NCBI GenBank assembly: GCA_946807835.1 | Contig: OX327686.1 | Location: 2,046,001-2,110,000 of the forward strand | DNA: 64,000 bases | Reading direction: 5' to 3' | Origin: Ailanthus altissimus | Taxonomy: Eukaryota > Streptophyta > Magnoliopsida > Sapindales > Simaroubaceae | In this document: in pieces, positions 12,020-24,199 of the stretch | Position numbering within the stretch: the stretch's first letter is position 1 | How the letters are laid out: every line of letters begins with the position of its first letter | Notes under the pieces: model-generated | What the model saw: the letters and a program-made list of their open reading frames with translations, nothing else | What the model was told of the DNA's origin: nothing | Database searches by the model: none | Position numbers and translations under genes: made by a program

Positions 12020-15000
12020 ACTTTTGGGTTCCGCTTAAATCCAATGTTATTGGGTCTATTTTATGTGTTTTTGGAGTTTTGCTTCGAGGATTAAAATAAA
12101 TAAGGCTCGCCCTTAATGGTCTTGTTTCGGTTGATGATTTCAAGTACTCATTGTTCAATTTGTTATATTGCATTTGTCAAATTCAAGAAAAAACTTCAAT
12201 TAATTTAATTTAATTTTTCTTAATAGAGAAACGATGTAGTCACTAGAGCGTTACAATTTTCATCAAGCACACATAGGTTGAAGTAGTTGAAATTATGGCA
12301 ATCGCGAATGGAGAATTGATTGATTGTGGCACTCCCAAATGATCATAGGACTACTCTTTTTATAATATGGGTATGTGAAATTTAGGTCTTTTTTCTAATA
12401 TGGGTATGGTGTAAAATGTTTACCACTTAGCATGGTTCGGCATGGGACAAGGATTTTTGGATATAGAGGAGGCAATTTTGAGTCGATGATCGTTGTTGCT
12501 ACTAGAATATGTACTCGATGTGATGTGAAATTGAAAAGCAAAATGGGTTTTTGTGATGATAAGGCACGTGAAGGCATCATTTTTGGTGAATGATGGCAGA
12601 ATGACGAAGCAAAAGATTGTGACAAAATACATTGAAGAAGAAATCCATTCGATATGATTGATAGAGATTGCCAACTCTGTTTCAGAGTAAGCTTTGCCCC
12701 ATGATGAGACCAATTGATAGGACACAATATGTCCATAAATATTTTATACAATGTCGCAATTTATAATGAGATGCAATAAGGCCAAATCCTTGGGTTGGGC
12801 ATATCTTTTTCTTCTTTCTTTTTTTATTATATAATTTTCCTATTTTCAAAAGGTTAACAGACACGGGAATTTTGCCTTTTGTTGATTTACTTCAAGCCTC
12901 ATATTTCGAATCTCTTTTATTAAAGATGTTTTATTATAGCCTTATTATTTCAGAATCATTAACTTACTTTATGTCAATTATTATTTTTGAGCACGAAATG
13001 CATGTTCGTACTAAAATGAAGAGAAGAGCTCCCACTAAAAAAATATGTTCTCGGACTGAAGCATAATCTGAGAAATAGACAAAGTTTTTGCAACTTTTTC
13101 TTAAGTTTGATTTATTTAAATAATTTGATAGTATATTAGGAAAAAGAAGTAGTTACTATTGTTCCTTCAAAATCAGCCCCAATATAGGTCCAAGTCTTCT
13201 TCTTTTAAAAATCAGCCCGGAGGATGATCCTAAGCCAGTTCAAATACAGACTCATGCCTTCTTTATGAAAATCGGTTTAAGAGATGAGCCTAGGCCCACA
13301 TTTTGGAAGTTGCTCGAGGTGAGAACTCTTTGATAAAATTCACAAACTATTTTTTCTGAGCAGGAATGACCCTGAAATCATGAGTAAATCGGTTCTACAA
13401 TTCGGGCATTCATATTCAATAAGATTCCAAAAATCATGAAATTAAGTCCAAAAAAATCTATTTTATAAGGTAAGTAGTTAGAATCTTAGAATTGATCAGA
13501 TTTAATCACTCCGAGCACGTCACTGATTGAGGGGAAGACAATCTAATACCCTATTTGTGATTTTTGAAATTAAATGGTAAAAACTAACTATAAAAAAAAG
13601 ACTCCAACAATTGTCCGAGATAATGGTATTTTTCTTTTTCTCATAAAAAAACTCTTAAACAACTCATTTTTAAAAATCATTAATTTAGGCATCGAATGAT
13701 CCTTTGCTTGAATTATTATTAGTGAGATCATAACATATTCGTATTTTTTTTTAAGAAAGTGAGAATAGCCAGGTTCGGAGTCTCAACTCAGTGCAGTTTA
13801 GTAAACTCATATTTGTTCTTTAAAAAATAAATTCAAAATTTGTTGATCCATAAAACTATCTTTTTTGATCAATAATTATTCTTTTTGCTACTATTTTTAT
13901 TATTTAAAATAATTATCTAAGACACTGTAAAAAATTAGAAACCTTATGAACAATTCGGATTAAATTATCAATTTCTCAGTTATTTATAATACAAATCATT
14001 TAAGATAAGTAATTAGTGTAACTTTTGATCTCTACTTTTATATTTGTGGGAGGTTTGACTCTTACTTGAATTCGATAAATTTTACATTTTCACTTAGATA
14101 TGGACAAATTTTTAGTATTGAAGCAATCTAGAATGGTATCTGTTCTCCCTTAAAATTTTGACCTAAAGTTCAGTTCACCAAAAGATTTGATGTGGCCATG
14201 AACCCCCCAAGCTCAAATATTTCGAGGACATTCCATCGAAGGCCCACGAAGGCCTGTCACAGGAGCACCCTAAGTTTTGGACTAATATTGCAAACGGCTC
14301 TATGAGAATATGGATCAATAATGGAGATCTAATAAGGTTAATGGGCCATTAATGGGCTTGATGAGCAAACCTTTTGCATTTATCGGATGCTGGGCTTTCT
14401 TTTAAACCAAACTGAAAGCCTAAAAACTCTTATTGGGCTATTAGTTTTACATGCATGAGTTGACAAATGAAATTTCCTTATTCCTTCAAAGAAGTTTCCT
14501 TAAATGTCCCACACGAAATTTCTGTGAGGTGAGAATTGTCTGAACTTTGTTTTACGAAGTGTCTACTTCTTCATTTATTTGAATTTTATTTTACAAAGTT
14601 TTCATATTCAATAATTTTTAGAATTATATTTTACATAGTTTCTATAACTAAAAACATTTGATCAAATATATCTAAAAAAAATATTTAGACTCTTAATATT
14701 TTAAAAAATATATAAAATTTAATAATTTAAATTTTTTTATTAATACTATTGTTAGGTAACTGTTTTTGTTTATTGTAAAAAAAAGAATTTTTTTTAAAAA
14801 AAAAACATATAAACTTCTTTTTATTTTTAAAATAAACAAAAATTATTGCGTATTAACGAGTTTTTAAAATTATTAAAATTTGTATTTTCTTGACCAATTC
14901 CTTGTGTTTAGCTAATGAAAATATAATTTATTTAAAAAAAAAATATTGAAATCTGTATTTTTTTTATAAAGTTCAAATATTATTTTTTCAGTAATCGGAA

Positions 15001-15110
15001 AAATGTATGCTTATTTTCAGTGAAATGTTTTATGTGTGATTGGAATAGAGGTTAAAAAAAATAAAAATATGTAGCTCATTTGTTTTTTTAATAAATAATA
15101 CAAATTCATA
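12020..15110. other. Intergenic, no gene recognised
   Basis: Short ORFs on both strands around 12395-12751 and 12872-13066 lack domains, conserved motifs or splice context. Sequence at 13180-13340 and 14160-14310 is less AT-rich (repeated 'aatcagcccgga', 'aggcccacga' text) and looks like transposon debris, but I could not assign it. The remainder is poly(A)/poly(T)-rich. Confidence 0.45.
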
Positions 15111-15113
15111 AAA

Positions 15114-15121
15114 TATAAATA
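15114..15121 (+). promoter_or_regulatory. TATA box, GDP-L-fucose synthase
   Basis: TATAAATA lies 111 bp upstream of the start codon, giving an expected transcription start near 15145-15150. Confidence 0.6.
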
Positions 15122-15224
15122 CCTCCAGTTAAATCTAACTGCCATCGTCTTCGAAAGAAAATTTTTTCACACTCGACACATTTTCTCCTTACAGCAATTC
15201 CAGATTCGCCTTCGTTGTTCAGTC

Positions 15225-16296
15225 ATGGGAGACGCAAACAACAGTAACATTTTCTATCTCTTATTAGTGATTTCCCGAGAAAATTTTCAATTTTTTTTTC
15301 TCTATTTCTCAGATCTCCAAAATCTAACTCAATTTTCTGTCAGCAGACTCATCTCCCTTCTTCTCCGACAAATCCGCCAAGATCTTCGTCGCTGGCCACC
15401 GCGGCTTAGTCGGCTCGGCAATTGCCCGCAAGCTTCAATCCCTCGGCTTCACCAACCTCGTCCTCCGCACTCACGCCGAGCTCGACCTCACTCGCCAATC
15501 CGAAGTCGAATCGTTCTTCGCCGCCGGGAGGCCGAGCTACGTCATCCTAACCGCCGCCAAAGTCGGCGGGATCCACGCCAACAACACCTACCCCGCCGAG
15601 TTCATATCCATCAATCTCCAAATCCAAACTAACGTCATCGACTCCGCCTTCCGTTACGGCGTCAAGAAACTGTTATTCTTAGGTTCCTCGTGCATTTACC
15701 CGAAATTGGCCCCCCAGCCGATCCCTGAAAACGCTCTGTTAACGGGGCCGTTGGAGCCGACGAACGAATGGTACGCCATTGCGAAAATAGCGGGGATTAA
15801 AATGTGCCAGGCGTATCGTATTCAGTACAACTTCGATGCGATTTCTGGAATGCCGACGAATTTGTACGGCCCCAATGATAATTTCCATCCTGAGAATTCG
15901 CACGTGTTGCCGGCTTTGATGCGGCGATTTCACGAGGCGAAGGTGAAGGGGGCGAAAGAAGTGGTGGTCTGGGGGACGGGGAGTCCGTTGAGGGAGTTTT
16001 TGCACGTGGATGATTTGGCTGATGCTGTGGTTTTTATGATGGATAAGTACGATGGGCTGGAGCATTTGAATGTGGGGAGTGGGAAGGAAGTGAGTATTAA
16101 AGAATTGGCGGAGTTGGTGAAGGAAGTGGTGGGATTTGAAGGGGAGCTTGTTTGGGACTCGTCGAAGCCTGATGGGACGCCAAGGAAGCTCATGGATAGC
16201 TCGAAGCTTGCTGGCTTGGGGTGGAGGCCGAAGATTGAGCTTAAAGATGGGCTTATTGATACCTACAAGTGGTATTTGGCGAATGTCAAGCAATGA
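15225..16296 (+). CDS. GER1: GDP-L-fucose synthase (epimerase-reductase)
   Basis: This enzyme converts GDP-4-keto-6-deoxymannose to GDP-L-fucose (3,5-epimerase plus NADPH-dependent 4-reductase), supplying fucose for xyloglucan, pectin and N-glycans. It is cytosolic and belongs to the extended SDR family. Exon 1 is 15225-15243 (MGDANN plus one base), then an intron, then 15347-16296, giving 322 aa. An alternative acceptor three bases earlier (cagcag) adds one residue. Motifs seen: NADP-binding GHRGLVG at residues 23-29, GSSCIYP with Ser120 and Cys122, YAIAK with catalytic Tyr149 and Lys153, and active-site His192. Spacing matches the bacterial fucose synthase residues exactly (Ser-Tyr 29 apart). 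Without the intron the upstream frame is wrong, which is why reading frames look broken at the start. The C-terminal [20 protein letters not shown] is typical. GER1 versus GER2 paralogy cannot be decided here. Confidence 0.97.
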
Positions 16297-19200
16297 TGAC
16301 AATGCAGGTCATTTTGTGTTAATTTATTGAGTTATCTGTTTCCCTTTTCTCTGTTATGCATTGCAATAATAAGTGCTGATGGTGTGCCGTTATATGATTT
16401 TGTGATGCATTATTTTTTGACATGCTGTAAAAGTAGTTGGATCAAACTTGCTGTTGTAATTGATAGAATTGAGTATTTTTGTTGTGTAATTGGGGTTTGT
16501 GGATACTTATATTTTATTTGCATACAATGTCATGGACATGAATAATCTTAAAATTTATAGAGAAAGAATGTTATTATGAGTTTGCTTATGTGTTATGCTT
16601 AATTTTTTTCTTTTTTTGCTAATGTTGCTTGCTGCTCGACTTCTTTATGGGTTGCCATGCTTCAAATCTTAGAGTTGTTTCATTGTTGCCATATGTAGGT
16701 TATATTTATTGGATTATGGTCACCAAGTTTTTAGACCTTGTGCATTTATTTTTCAAAAATTCTTATCTTGGTTTGCTAAAGTTCCTTTTTAGATTAGTTT
16801 GCTTCTTGCCACACTCTTAGAAGAAGGATACTGCTATTTATATTCTAATGAGGTCCTTAAAATTCAGTGGTTGAGCCCATATGAAAGCTCGTTAGTTTTC
16901 ATACCTTGAATAATAAATGGTACTTCCTTCAGTTGGTTTTTCGCTAGTTTCTGTTCTGTTCTGTTTTGGCACATAGTATTTGCTACCTTAACGTGGTCTT
17001 CAGATCAAAGCAAATCAGTTCTGCTGATCTTTCTTTCTATGATTGATTCTGTATTTTTTGTTTTCTGCCATCAAAAATACGTTTTAATTTTTTCTCCACT
17101 AAAACACTAGTTTTGATTACCATGCATAAAGAAAGCCTAATGACCTTGTTGTGCCATTTGGCTACTCATTTCACCAAATGTCATATGGACAATATATTAC
17201 ACAAAGAAAAAGGATATGAATCTGACTTTTTCGTCATATTCTTGTTTTATTTGGTCATGACTATCAGAATCTTTCTTTCATTTTGGCCAATGAATGTTCA
17301 TGGCCACGTGTTACCAAGATCCATGACTAGCCCAATTTAGAAATCAAATGTTGTAGCTTTGGTTCCTGCATCATGTGGTCAATAATTGTGTGTGCGCTAC
17401 ATCTGAATGATGTCAGGAGCAAATAGGTCTTCAATCACAAACACTAGCAGACTGTGTGTTTTCCCATCTATTCCACATAAGTCATCGTGATCATTTCACC
17501 AAATGGTCATATTGACAATATATTACACAAAGAAAAAGGATATGAATCTGACTTTTTCTTCGTATTCTTGTTTTATTTGGTCATGACCATCAGAATCTCT
17601 CTTTCATTTTGGCCAATGAATGTTCATGGCCATGGGTTACCAAGATCCATGACTAGCCCAAGTTAGAAATCGAACGTTATAGCTTTGGTTCCTGCACCAT
17701 TTGGTCGAGAATCGTGTGTGCGCTACATCTGAATGATGTCAGGAGCAAATAGGTCTTCAATCACAAACACTAGCAGATTGTGTGTTTTCCCATCTATTCT
17801 ACATAAGTCATTCATGATTGTTTTGGTGTCATGATTATGACCACACTGGATTTTCGCTGTCTCATAGTTCCATACTTGAGTGTTAGTTCATGAAGACTTC
17901 TGGGTAATAATTTTGCAGAGGGGTTTTCTTTTGGAGTTTCAAGGCAAAAAATGTCTGCATTTACCTCAGGTTTAAGGTACATGACCATAGACTTCATGGA
18001 AGTTGTCATTAATATGATTAATGTGTCAATGCTGGAGAGGAGTATGATATCTTCTTCATGATGCTCAAATTCTTCTCATTTCTGTTCTTCTTCTTCCTTG
18101 TGAATGGAGTTTAAACGTTAGATTAATAGTGCAACACTAAGTGACAATGCTGCTCTCATTAACATGAACAGCATTGCTTGCTAGGTATTTGCTTTCTATG
18201 TATAGTGGTAAGGATTGTTGATGGAGTTTTCCATTTATATAGAACCTTTCTCCTCTTTGGCCTTAGTCATTATCTTTTATTTTATGATTGGTTATGTACC
18301 AGACGTGTTGGACCTTTATTTTTCAGCTTTTCGACGTATCCTTTTCACCAAGTCCTGTTGGTTTCATCCTTGAGTTGTGCCAATTTGTGGGATTCTAGAT
18401 TTTTCAGTGATCATTTGTGGCAAAGGAGATCTTTTTACGAGTTGGCAATCTGAAGATTAAATTCTGCAATCTGCTGGAATTTTACCTGAAATGATAGTAC
18501 TAAATATGAAAGTCATGACAAGGATGATAGATTTGTATTTTCTTTATATGAGAGGAGTATCATGGTCTCCCACGGTGCTCAAATTGATCTCATTTCGGTT
18601 AACTTTTTTTTTCTCTTTTTATTTTATCAAGTGAAAAATACAATCTCATATTCTAGTTTTTCTTTTTGGGTGGGTACCAGGGTGTCCTTTAGACTCATGC
18701 ATGATGTCTAGGGGTGGATGGGAAAAAAGGGCACCACCTGAGCCCATTGTGAATATATTAACAATTCTGAGAACAACTTGACCCCTAATTTCAATGTTGG
18801 TTTCCACCATTCGCATGCCATATGATTTGTGAATGTTGATAAGCATTTTTATGCTTCATTGAAATTGTCTGATCTATTTGGACACGTATTATAGCTTGCG
18901 TTGATTCATGGTTCACTAGTCATATGTGCATAAGCAAAAATTAAAAAATAAATATTTTCCCAATTAATCTCTGTCACGCATTCGTATTAGATTAGAAATT
19001 ATTTGTAATTGATCAGTAACTGCCTAAATGTGGGTGGAGTATTTGTTCAGCTTAAATCAACAAATGTTCCAGTTTAAATGCATAGGAATTTAATGCTTTC
19101 TTTGTCTTCTGGCAAGAGAATATTGCAGAATACTCACTTGTAAGATTTGCATCCTCTTTTTTTTCTTTTGCTTTTGTGATCTGAGCCCGTCTCTTCCTCT

Positions 19201-20600
19201 CTTTGATTTTTATCTTTCTCTCTACGTGAATTGTTCTTAGATATAGAAGTAAAAGGTCAATATAAAACCATATCTATTAGTGGCTCTGCAAGGCTTATGA
19301 ACTGAATTGAAATTAACAGAGCTGAATGTAGCAGAAATGAAAAAGAACTAGTCTTAAGTTGCTGTATTCTTCGCGCTAATGAGTTGCCTGTCAATGAAGT
19401 GTATATATGTTGGTGGAGCTGAGGTTGTGAACTTCAGTTGACATGTTTATTCTTGTTCTAAGAGATCTTGTCATGAGGACAGCAGGTCTTTCAGATCTGC
19501 TTCTCAGATATTGAATAATCTCGGACTTAGAGTCCATTTGGGATGAGGTTTTGTTATGGTCTTTTTCAATGTTGAGGTATTGTGACTTTCAATTTACAAC
19601 ACTATAAACTAGAATCACTCCCTGTCAAGTAAAGTTAGTGCGTTTGTTTGATAAACACTAGATATCAAGTAAATCAACGAGCACAAACATGTATTTGATA
19701 TATTTTTTTAGTCAAATTTGTGTAGTACAATTATATTGACTTTGGAAGTGTTTAGTGAACACTTATCAGTTTTAGCTTTAACAAGCACTTTGGTTGTGTT
19801 TGCCAAACATGTTAACTGTTGTGCTTTCAGAATTAAAGCACAAAGTGGACAAATGCATGCACTCCTATGCAGTATATGGCATACTTGACTTTGCAACGAT
19901 GAGAAATTTCTCACTGAGATTGCATGAAGGAATTGTGGCATCATTTGCTTCAGGTTGACAAAAATATGTGGGAAATTGAGATGCAGGCGTCTACTTTCTT
20001 GTCTATTTGACCCCCTAGTTGTGTAATCTCTCTCTTATTGTTCTGTTCTAGTTTCCATTTCACAAACTCTAGTTCTGGAAACTAACAAATTCTCATTTCT
20101 CACTGAGATGGGTATTGGTGGCAGTAACTAGAATGAAAAAGAGAAGTGATGCTTCTTGACCTGCTTTGCATCCATTTTGGTATGGGCGGTAAATCTTGGA
20201 GCCCCAGGTGGGATTCACATTACTTGAAATGAAATTGCTTTACTGCAGTAAGTCAGTAACTAATGTTCTATGGTGGAATATGTCAAAAGAATTTTTTTTT
20301 GGCAAGATCTATTCTTTGGGTGATGATGATTAAGGGGTAGTTCAATTTTTATATTGACAATTTAGTGCAGGTTCACATCACTTGTTGCTCCCAGGAGGGG
20401 AAAAACAAAAAGCTGAAAGGTACCACCAGTTAAATGCATGATAAATCTACATCTAGTAATAATGCTAGATGTAAAAAGTGTGAAAGTTTTCATCTTCTAT
20501 TATTGGGATATTTAGAGAAACACAATCAAAATATTGCTTCTTTAAGGGGAAATTTAAGAGTACATTTATTTAGGGCTTGAAAGGCTGGTCCAGGCCGGTC
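16297..20600. other. Gene-free 4.3-kb tract downstream of GDP-fucose synthase
   Basis: This tract is less AT-rich than most intergenic DNA in the window and has transcript-like composition, but no ORF with recognisable protein character. The first few hundred bases are presumably 3' UTR. A 325-bp tandem duplication at 17166-17814 is described separately. It could hold an unannotated non-coding transcript or an old intron-like sequence. I see no miRNA-like hairpin. Confidence 0.4.
17166..17814. repeat. 325-bp tandem duplication
   Basis: The unit starting tcatttcaccaaatg at 17166 is repeated at 17491. The copies match nearly base for base over their length, with scattered substitutions (gccacgtgttacc versus gccatgggttacc). 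The duplication appears recent relative to other repeats here. Neither copy has a conserved ORF. Confidence 0.9.
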
Positions 20601-20943
20601 AAAAAGAAAGAGACACTTATTTCTGGAATTACAAATTGAAATGGACATGCCATCTGCTGGAAACTGCCACCTGCAGGCTAAAATCTAAATCACACACCCA
20701 CAAAACTATATATTCAAATTATGACCATAATTGATTAAAATGTACCATTAATTCTGAAATTGATTTAGCTTGGGCATTTTACTGGCTGAATTTAATTTTT
20801 ATTCAGAATTATTGGCTCAAAACAAAACTCTTCTCCGTTTTATTTATCGAATTATTAATTATGTTATAAGATTAAACAAATGTAAATGGCATGAACCCTA
20901 ACTAATAGTTGATAAAATCATTGTCAATTTTGTAAATTAAACA

Positions 20944-20986
<43 letters not shown>

Positions 20987-21332
20987 TATCACAAGTTTGA
21001 TTTAAAATCATTTCTAAATAAGGGAAAACACATAGACCTTCAAAATTTGATTTAAATAACAATTTCATTCTATAATTTTAAAGTTATTAAAAAATATCCC
21101 GTTTTATTAATTTTTTAATCTTTTTCACCACTTTTAGCTTTTCTCCGACGCTTTTTTTAGGATGAAAAAATACTATCATCATGTAGATCACAAAATCTTG
21201 AATATTATAATATTAATGGTAAGTCAATTTTGTTGTCGTTGTTGTTGAAAAGAGTCTTTTAAGTAATTTTAAAAATAAGAGGATAAAATTTCTTGTAGAG
21301 CACCCATAACTTTAGTTTTAGGAAAAAGAATA
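20601..21332. other. Intergenic with (AAT)n microsatellite
   Basis: The sequence is AT-rich and non-coding. A run of about 16 aat units occupies 20946-20995 and is likely to be polymorphic. Confidence 0.6.
20946..20995. repeat. (AAT)n microsatellite
   Basis: An uninterrupted aat/taa trinucleotide run of about 50 bp. Confidence 0.95.
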
Positions 21333-22177
21333 TTTGGACCCATTAATTATAGTGAAAGTGACAGTTTATTCACTATATTTTTAAAATTATCCACTTAAAG
21401 TCTTTGCTATTAATTTTTTTTGGTTAAAATAGATAGAAATAAGGGCAATATAGTATTTTACTTATCAAAGACATGTGGCACAATCTAAAAGGAACTAACC
21501 AACATTGACTCGTCTTTTGATTGGGGTTGACGGGCGACTATCGACTGTTGACCAATGTTGATTAGCGATCGATGAAAAAAATTATAAAAATTGATATCAT
21601 AAAACTCAAAATTTCGTAATCTACGTGATGATGAAATTTTTTTCATCAACGAAGACGACGACTACTATTGTTTATCTATCAAACAGTAGAGTGGTGCATG
21701 CTATCGTCATACTATTTGATGGCGACCATCGTTGTTCACCGTTAAATGATAGGGCGGTGGCGTGTACTACGCCAACTATTTGACAGATCGGTGACTGATT
21801 TATCTCCACCGTTTGATGGCAACTATCGTCTCACGGTGCTGCCTCTTTTATCGTATTCTCTTCACTTTTGGTACCTCTCGGTGCTCTATTGATAAAAAAT
21901 TATACAATCGTGTAGATCATGAAATTTTAAGTTTGATGATTTTAATTTTGATAATTTTACCATTAGTCATCGATCAACGTGCAATAATTGGTAGTCAATG
22001 TTAGTTAAACGACCGGCCAATGTCGGTAAACACTGGACAATGTTCGACCAATACTATATTATAGTAATTATAACATTTTCTATTCATTTTAACAAAAAAA
22101 AATTAACAAAGTATAAATAAATAAATTTAAAAATTGAGTAAATAAATTATTATTCTCCTTATAATTTGAGGGCCTAA
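21333..22177. mobile_element. TIR element, copy 2 (family of 7252-7540)
   Basis: The left terminus (tttggacccattaattatag) and the reverse complement of the right terminus (ttaggccctcaaattataag) form imperfect inverted repeats continuing for over 50 bp into 'gtttattcactatatttttaaaa'. The interior contains inverted sub-repeats (tgtagatcacaaaatcttga near 21184; its complement-like form near 21605; tgtagatcatgaaattttaa near 21911) and several 'ttgaccaatgttgattagcg'-type motifs. There is no transposase ORF. It is a non-autonomous element, possibly Mutator-like, with superfamily uncertain. Confidence 0.55.
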
Positions 22178-23160
22178 TTGTCATTTTCTCTTATTTTTAT
22201 TCAAAAAAAAAATTATCCTTTTTAAACCACAATTTCTATGAAATTACCACCATTCATTTCACATGACCCACAAAAGACACCAAGCATGATTAGAATCTAT
22301 ATAAACTAGTAAACAAATCACAAATCCCAAATCCCAGTTTCAGTTTCAGCTTCAGCTTTCACGTGCAAAGGCAAAAGGAAGAAGAAACAAAGAAAATTAA
22401 AAAAAAAAAAAAAAATTTCGCAGAGTGCACAAAATTGAAAATACAAATACAATTAGGGCAAATCCAGCAACACCATAGTCACTCAAACCTCTACTCTCTT
22501 GTCTTTGCCTCTTTTTTCCTTTTATTAATTCATTTGTAGGCCTTATAATATAGGGTACTAGCCAAGCAAATTTAGGGCACCCAAATACTGTTGCATTGTC
22601 AAGAACCCGATAACAAATGGAAAATTTCCATATTATATTGTTTTCCGCTTTAAATGAATGGTGCAGAATTTTTTAGATGACTTGTCTAAAAGTTTCACAT
22701 TTCCCAAGAAGATACAATAAATTAAATAGTCATCAGCTGACAGTGATTTTTGAATTGATAACAGTGCTGAGAGAGAGCATCGAAGTAGTGCAAATTTTTT
22801 TTTTGGGAAGCCAAAATGAAAAAGCATTTTTAAGTTAACTCACCAACTCATTGCAAAGATTTGCAGCTCCATATTTATTGCATTTTTTAGTTTCTTTATA
22901 TCTTTTTTTCCATATTCCCAGCTATTCTGGATAAAATGTGAACACAGTTTTACTTCAAAGAACAGAAAAGCACAAAAACAAAAGCAAAAGAAACAATTCA
23001 AGGCAAAAGGTAAAGAGAAATTTGTGTCAATAGAAAGGAAACTAATTGCTGATGAACCATTAATGCTTTTTTTTTTTTATCAACAAAGTAATAATGGAAG
23101 TACTAAAAAAGGAGAAGAAAATTAAAACAAAAAATTAAAATAGAAAAAATTGTCATAACA
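22178..23160. other. Intergenic / possible 3' region of the minus-strand lncRNA
   Basis: No ORF with protein character. The minus strand immediately after the miR171-like site is T-rich and could carry the 3' end of the transcript, but no convincing poly(A) signal can be chosen. Confidence 0.35.
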
Positions 23161-23168
23161 GTAACAGA

Positions 23169-23191
23169 TTGAGCCGTCCCGCCAATATCAC
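23169..23191 (-). promoter_or_regulatory. Candidate miR171 endogenous target mimic site
   Basis: On the plus strand the site reads TTGAGCCGT, CCC, GCCAATATCAC. This is the miR171b/c-type mature sequence (first 20 nt) with three extra bases. The minus strand therefore pairs with positions 1-9 and 10-20 of miR171b/c and has a 3-nt GGG bulge between them. With the miR171a form, positions 2-11 and 12-21 pair, and a 3-nt AGG bulge lies between 11 and 12. Perfect pairing with a 3-nt central bulge is the known eTM design (IPS1/miR399). It should block slicing and sequester miR171, which targets HAM/SCL6 GRAS-family mRNAs. The surrounding text does not resemble a GRAS gene. Confidence 0.8.
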
Positions 23192-23784
23192 CACCGCTAA
23201 GACTATCATTGAAAGCCTAAGAAGCAGAAGAGGAACAATGTAGAATGAGAGCTTGTTGCAGAGATTTGACTTGAAACATGCAACTTGCTGTGACAAATCC
23301 AGTTTTCAAATGAACCATCAACACCCATTTGCCTCACAAATCTTGTCCTGATGAGAAAGCCAAACACATTTGATTCATTTTTGCTTGGATCAGCAACTGC
23401 AACAGATCTCACCATGATCCTCCACCCTTGAAGCAAATCCCTCTGCTTCTGCTTCCCAAAAAGACACCCTAACATGGTCACAAGAAACACATGAAATGAG
23501 AGAAAGTGATGAGGCTTTTGAAACTCAAAAAAACCTTTCGTGAGAAAAATCAAAAACAAAATTGTGGGTATTGTACTATATAGTCAAACTAGTGATCATG
23601 AATCAAAACAAAACTGAAAAAAAAAAGAGAAAATATAATAATTAAAAAGAAGAAACATGGGGTTGGTGCTTTTAGTACGTTATTTCTTCTACTTTTTTCT
23701 TTCTTCTGAAAGGGTTCTTCTTTGTCCTATACAGAAAAGCAAAAAGAAAACAAAAATATATATATACATGAAAGCAAAGAAGCT

Positions 23785-24144
23785 AACGAGAGAAAGAGAA
23801 AGAGAGAGAGAGGGGGGGGGGGGGGGGGGACAGATATGAAAGACTAACATCATCAGGACTTTTTGCCCTGTGGGTGAGACATATATATATGTATATGTTT
23901 GTTCATATGAATGAATAAAAAAATTATGATCTTAAGGGCAAACTGGGACTGGTTTTGCTTCTGGTGACCAAACATAAATACATAACGAGGGCAAGAAGAA
24001 ATTAAATGTGGTGGGTAACAAAGAAATGATAATAAAAAAAGTGTACGATTTTGAGCATGTCTAGCAGTGGTACTGCAAAATTATGTTCACTGCATTTGCT
24101 TCTTCCTCTCTTATTAGCCACAGCAATCAATGCCAATGCTGCCA

Positions 24145-24184
<40 letters not shown>
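23785..24184. repeat. (GA)n-G18 tract and (TC)n tract
   Basis: A GA-rich run at 23788-23811 is followed by 18 consecutive G (23812-23829). A (TC)n run of about 17 units lies at 24150-24184. Both sit in the proposed large intron of the minus-strand lncRNA. The long G run is prone to slippage and its exact length may be unreliable. Confidence 0.85.
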
Positions 24185-24187
<3 letters not shown>

Positions 24188-24199
24188 ATTTCTTGCAGA

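Noticed and set aside
12395..12751. Overlapping minus-strand ORFs of 101-118 aa
   Set aside because: Two frames are equally open, with no domain, TATA or splice context.
15739..16302. 187-codon minus-strand ORF opposite GDP-fucose synthase, and minus-strand ORFs opposite AdoMetDC (11161-11828)
   Set aside because: These are antisense shadows of strongly biased coding codons, with no independent motif or promoter.
22741..22800. Possible miR156/miR535-like segment (gctgagagagagcatcg)
   Set aside because: It shares only the GAGAGAGAGCA repeat-like core, with no hairpin partner seen.
23169..23191. A miR171 precursor (MIR171 gene) on the plus strand
   Set aside because: The three inserted bases disrupt the mature sequence, and I see no opposite arm within several hundred bases.
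23206..23559. 117-codon minus-strand ORF just upstream of the miR171-like site
   Set aside because: The N-terminal part lies upstream of a likely splice acceptor. The remainder is low-complexity at its C-terminus and has no recognised domain, so I treat it as part of a non-coding exon.
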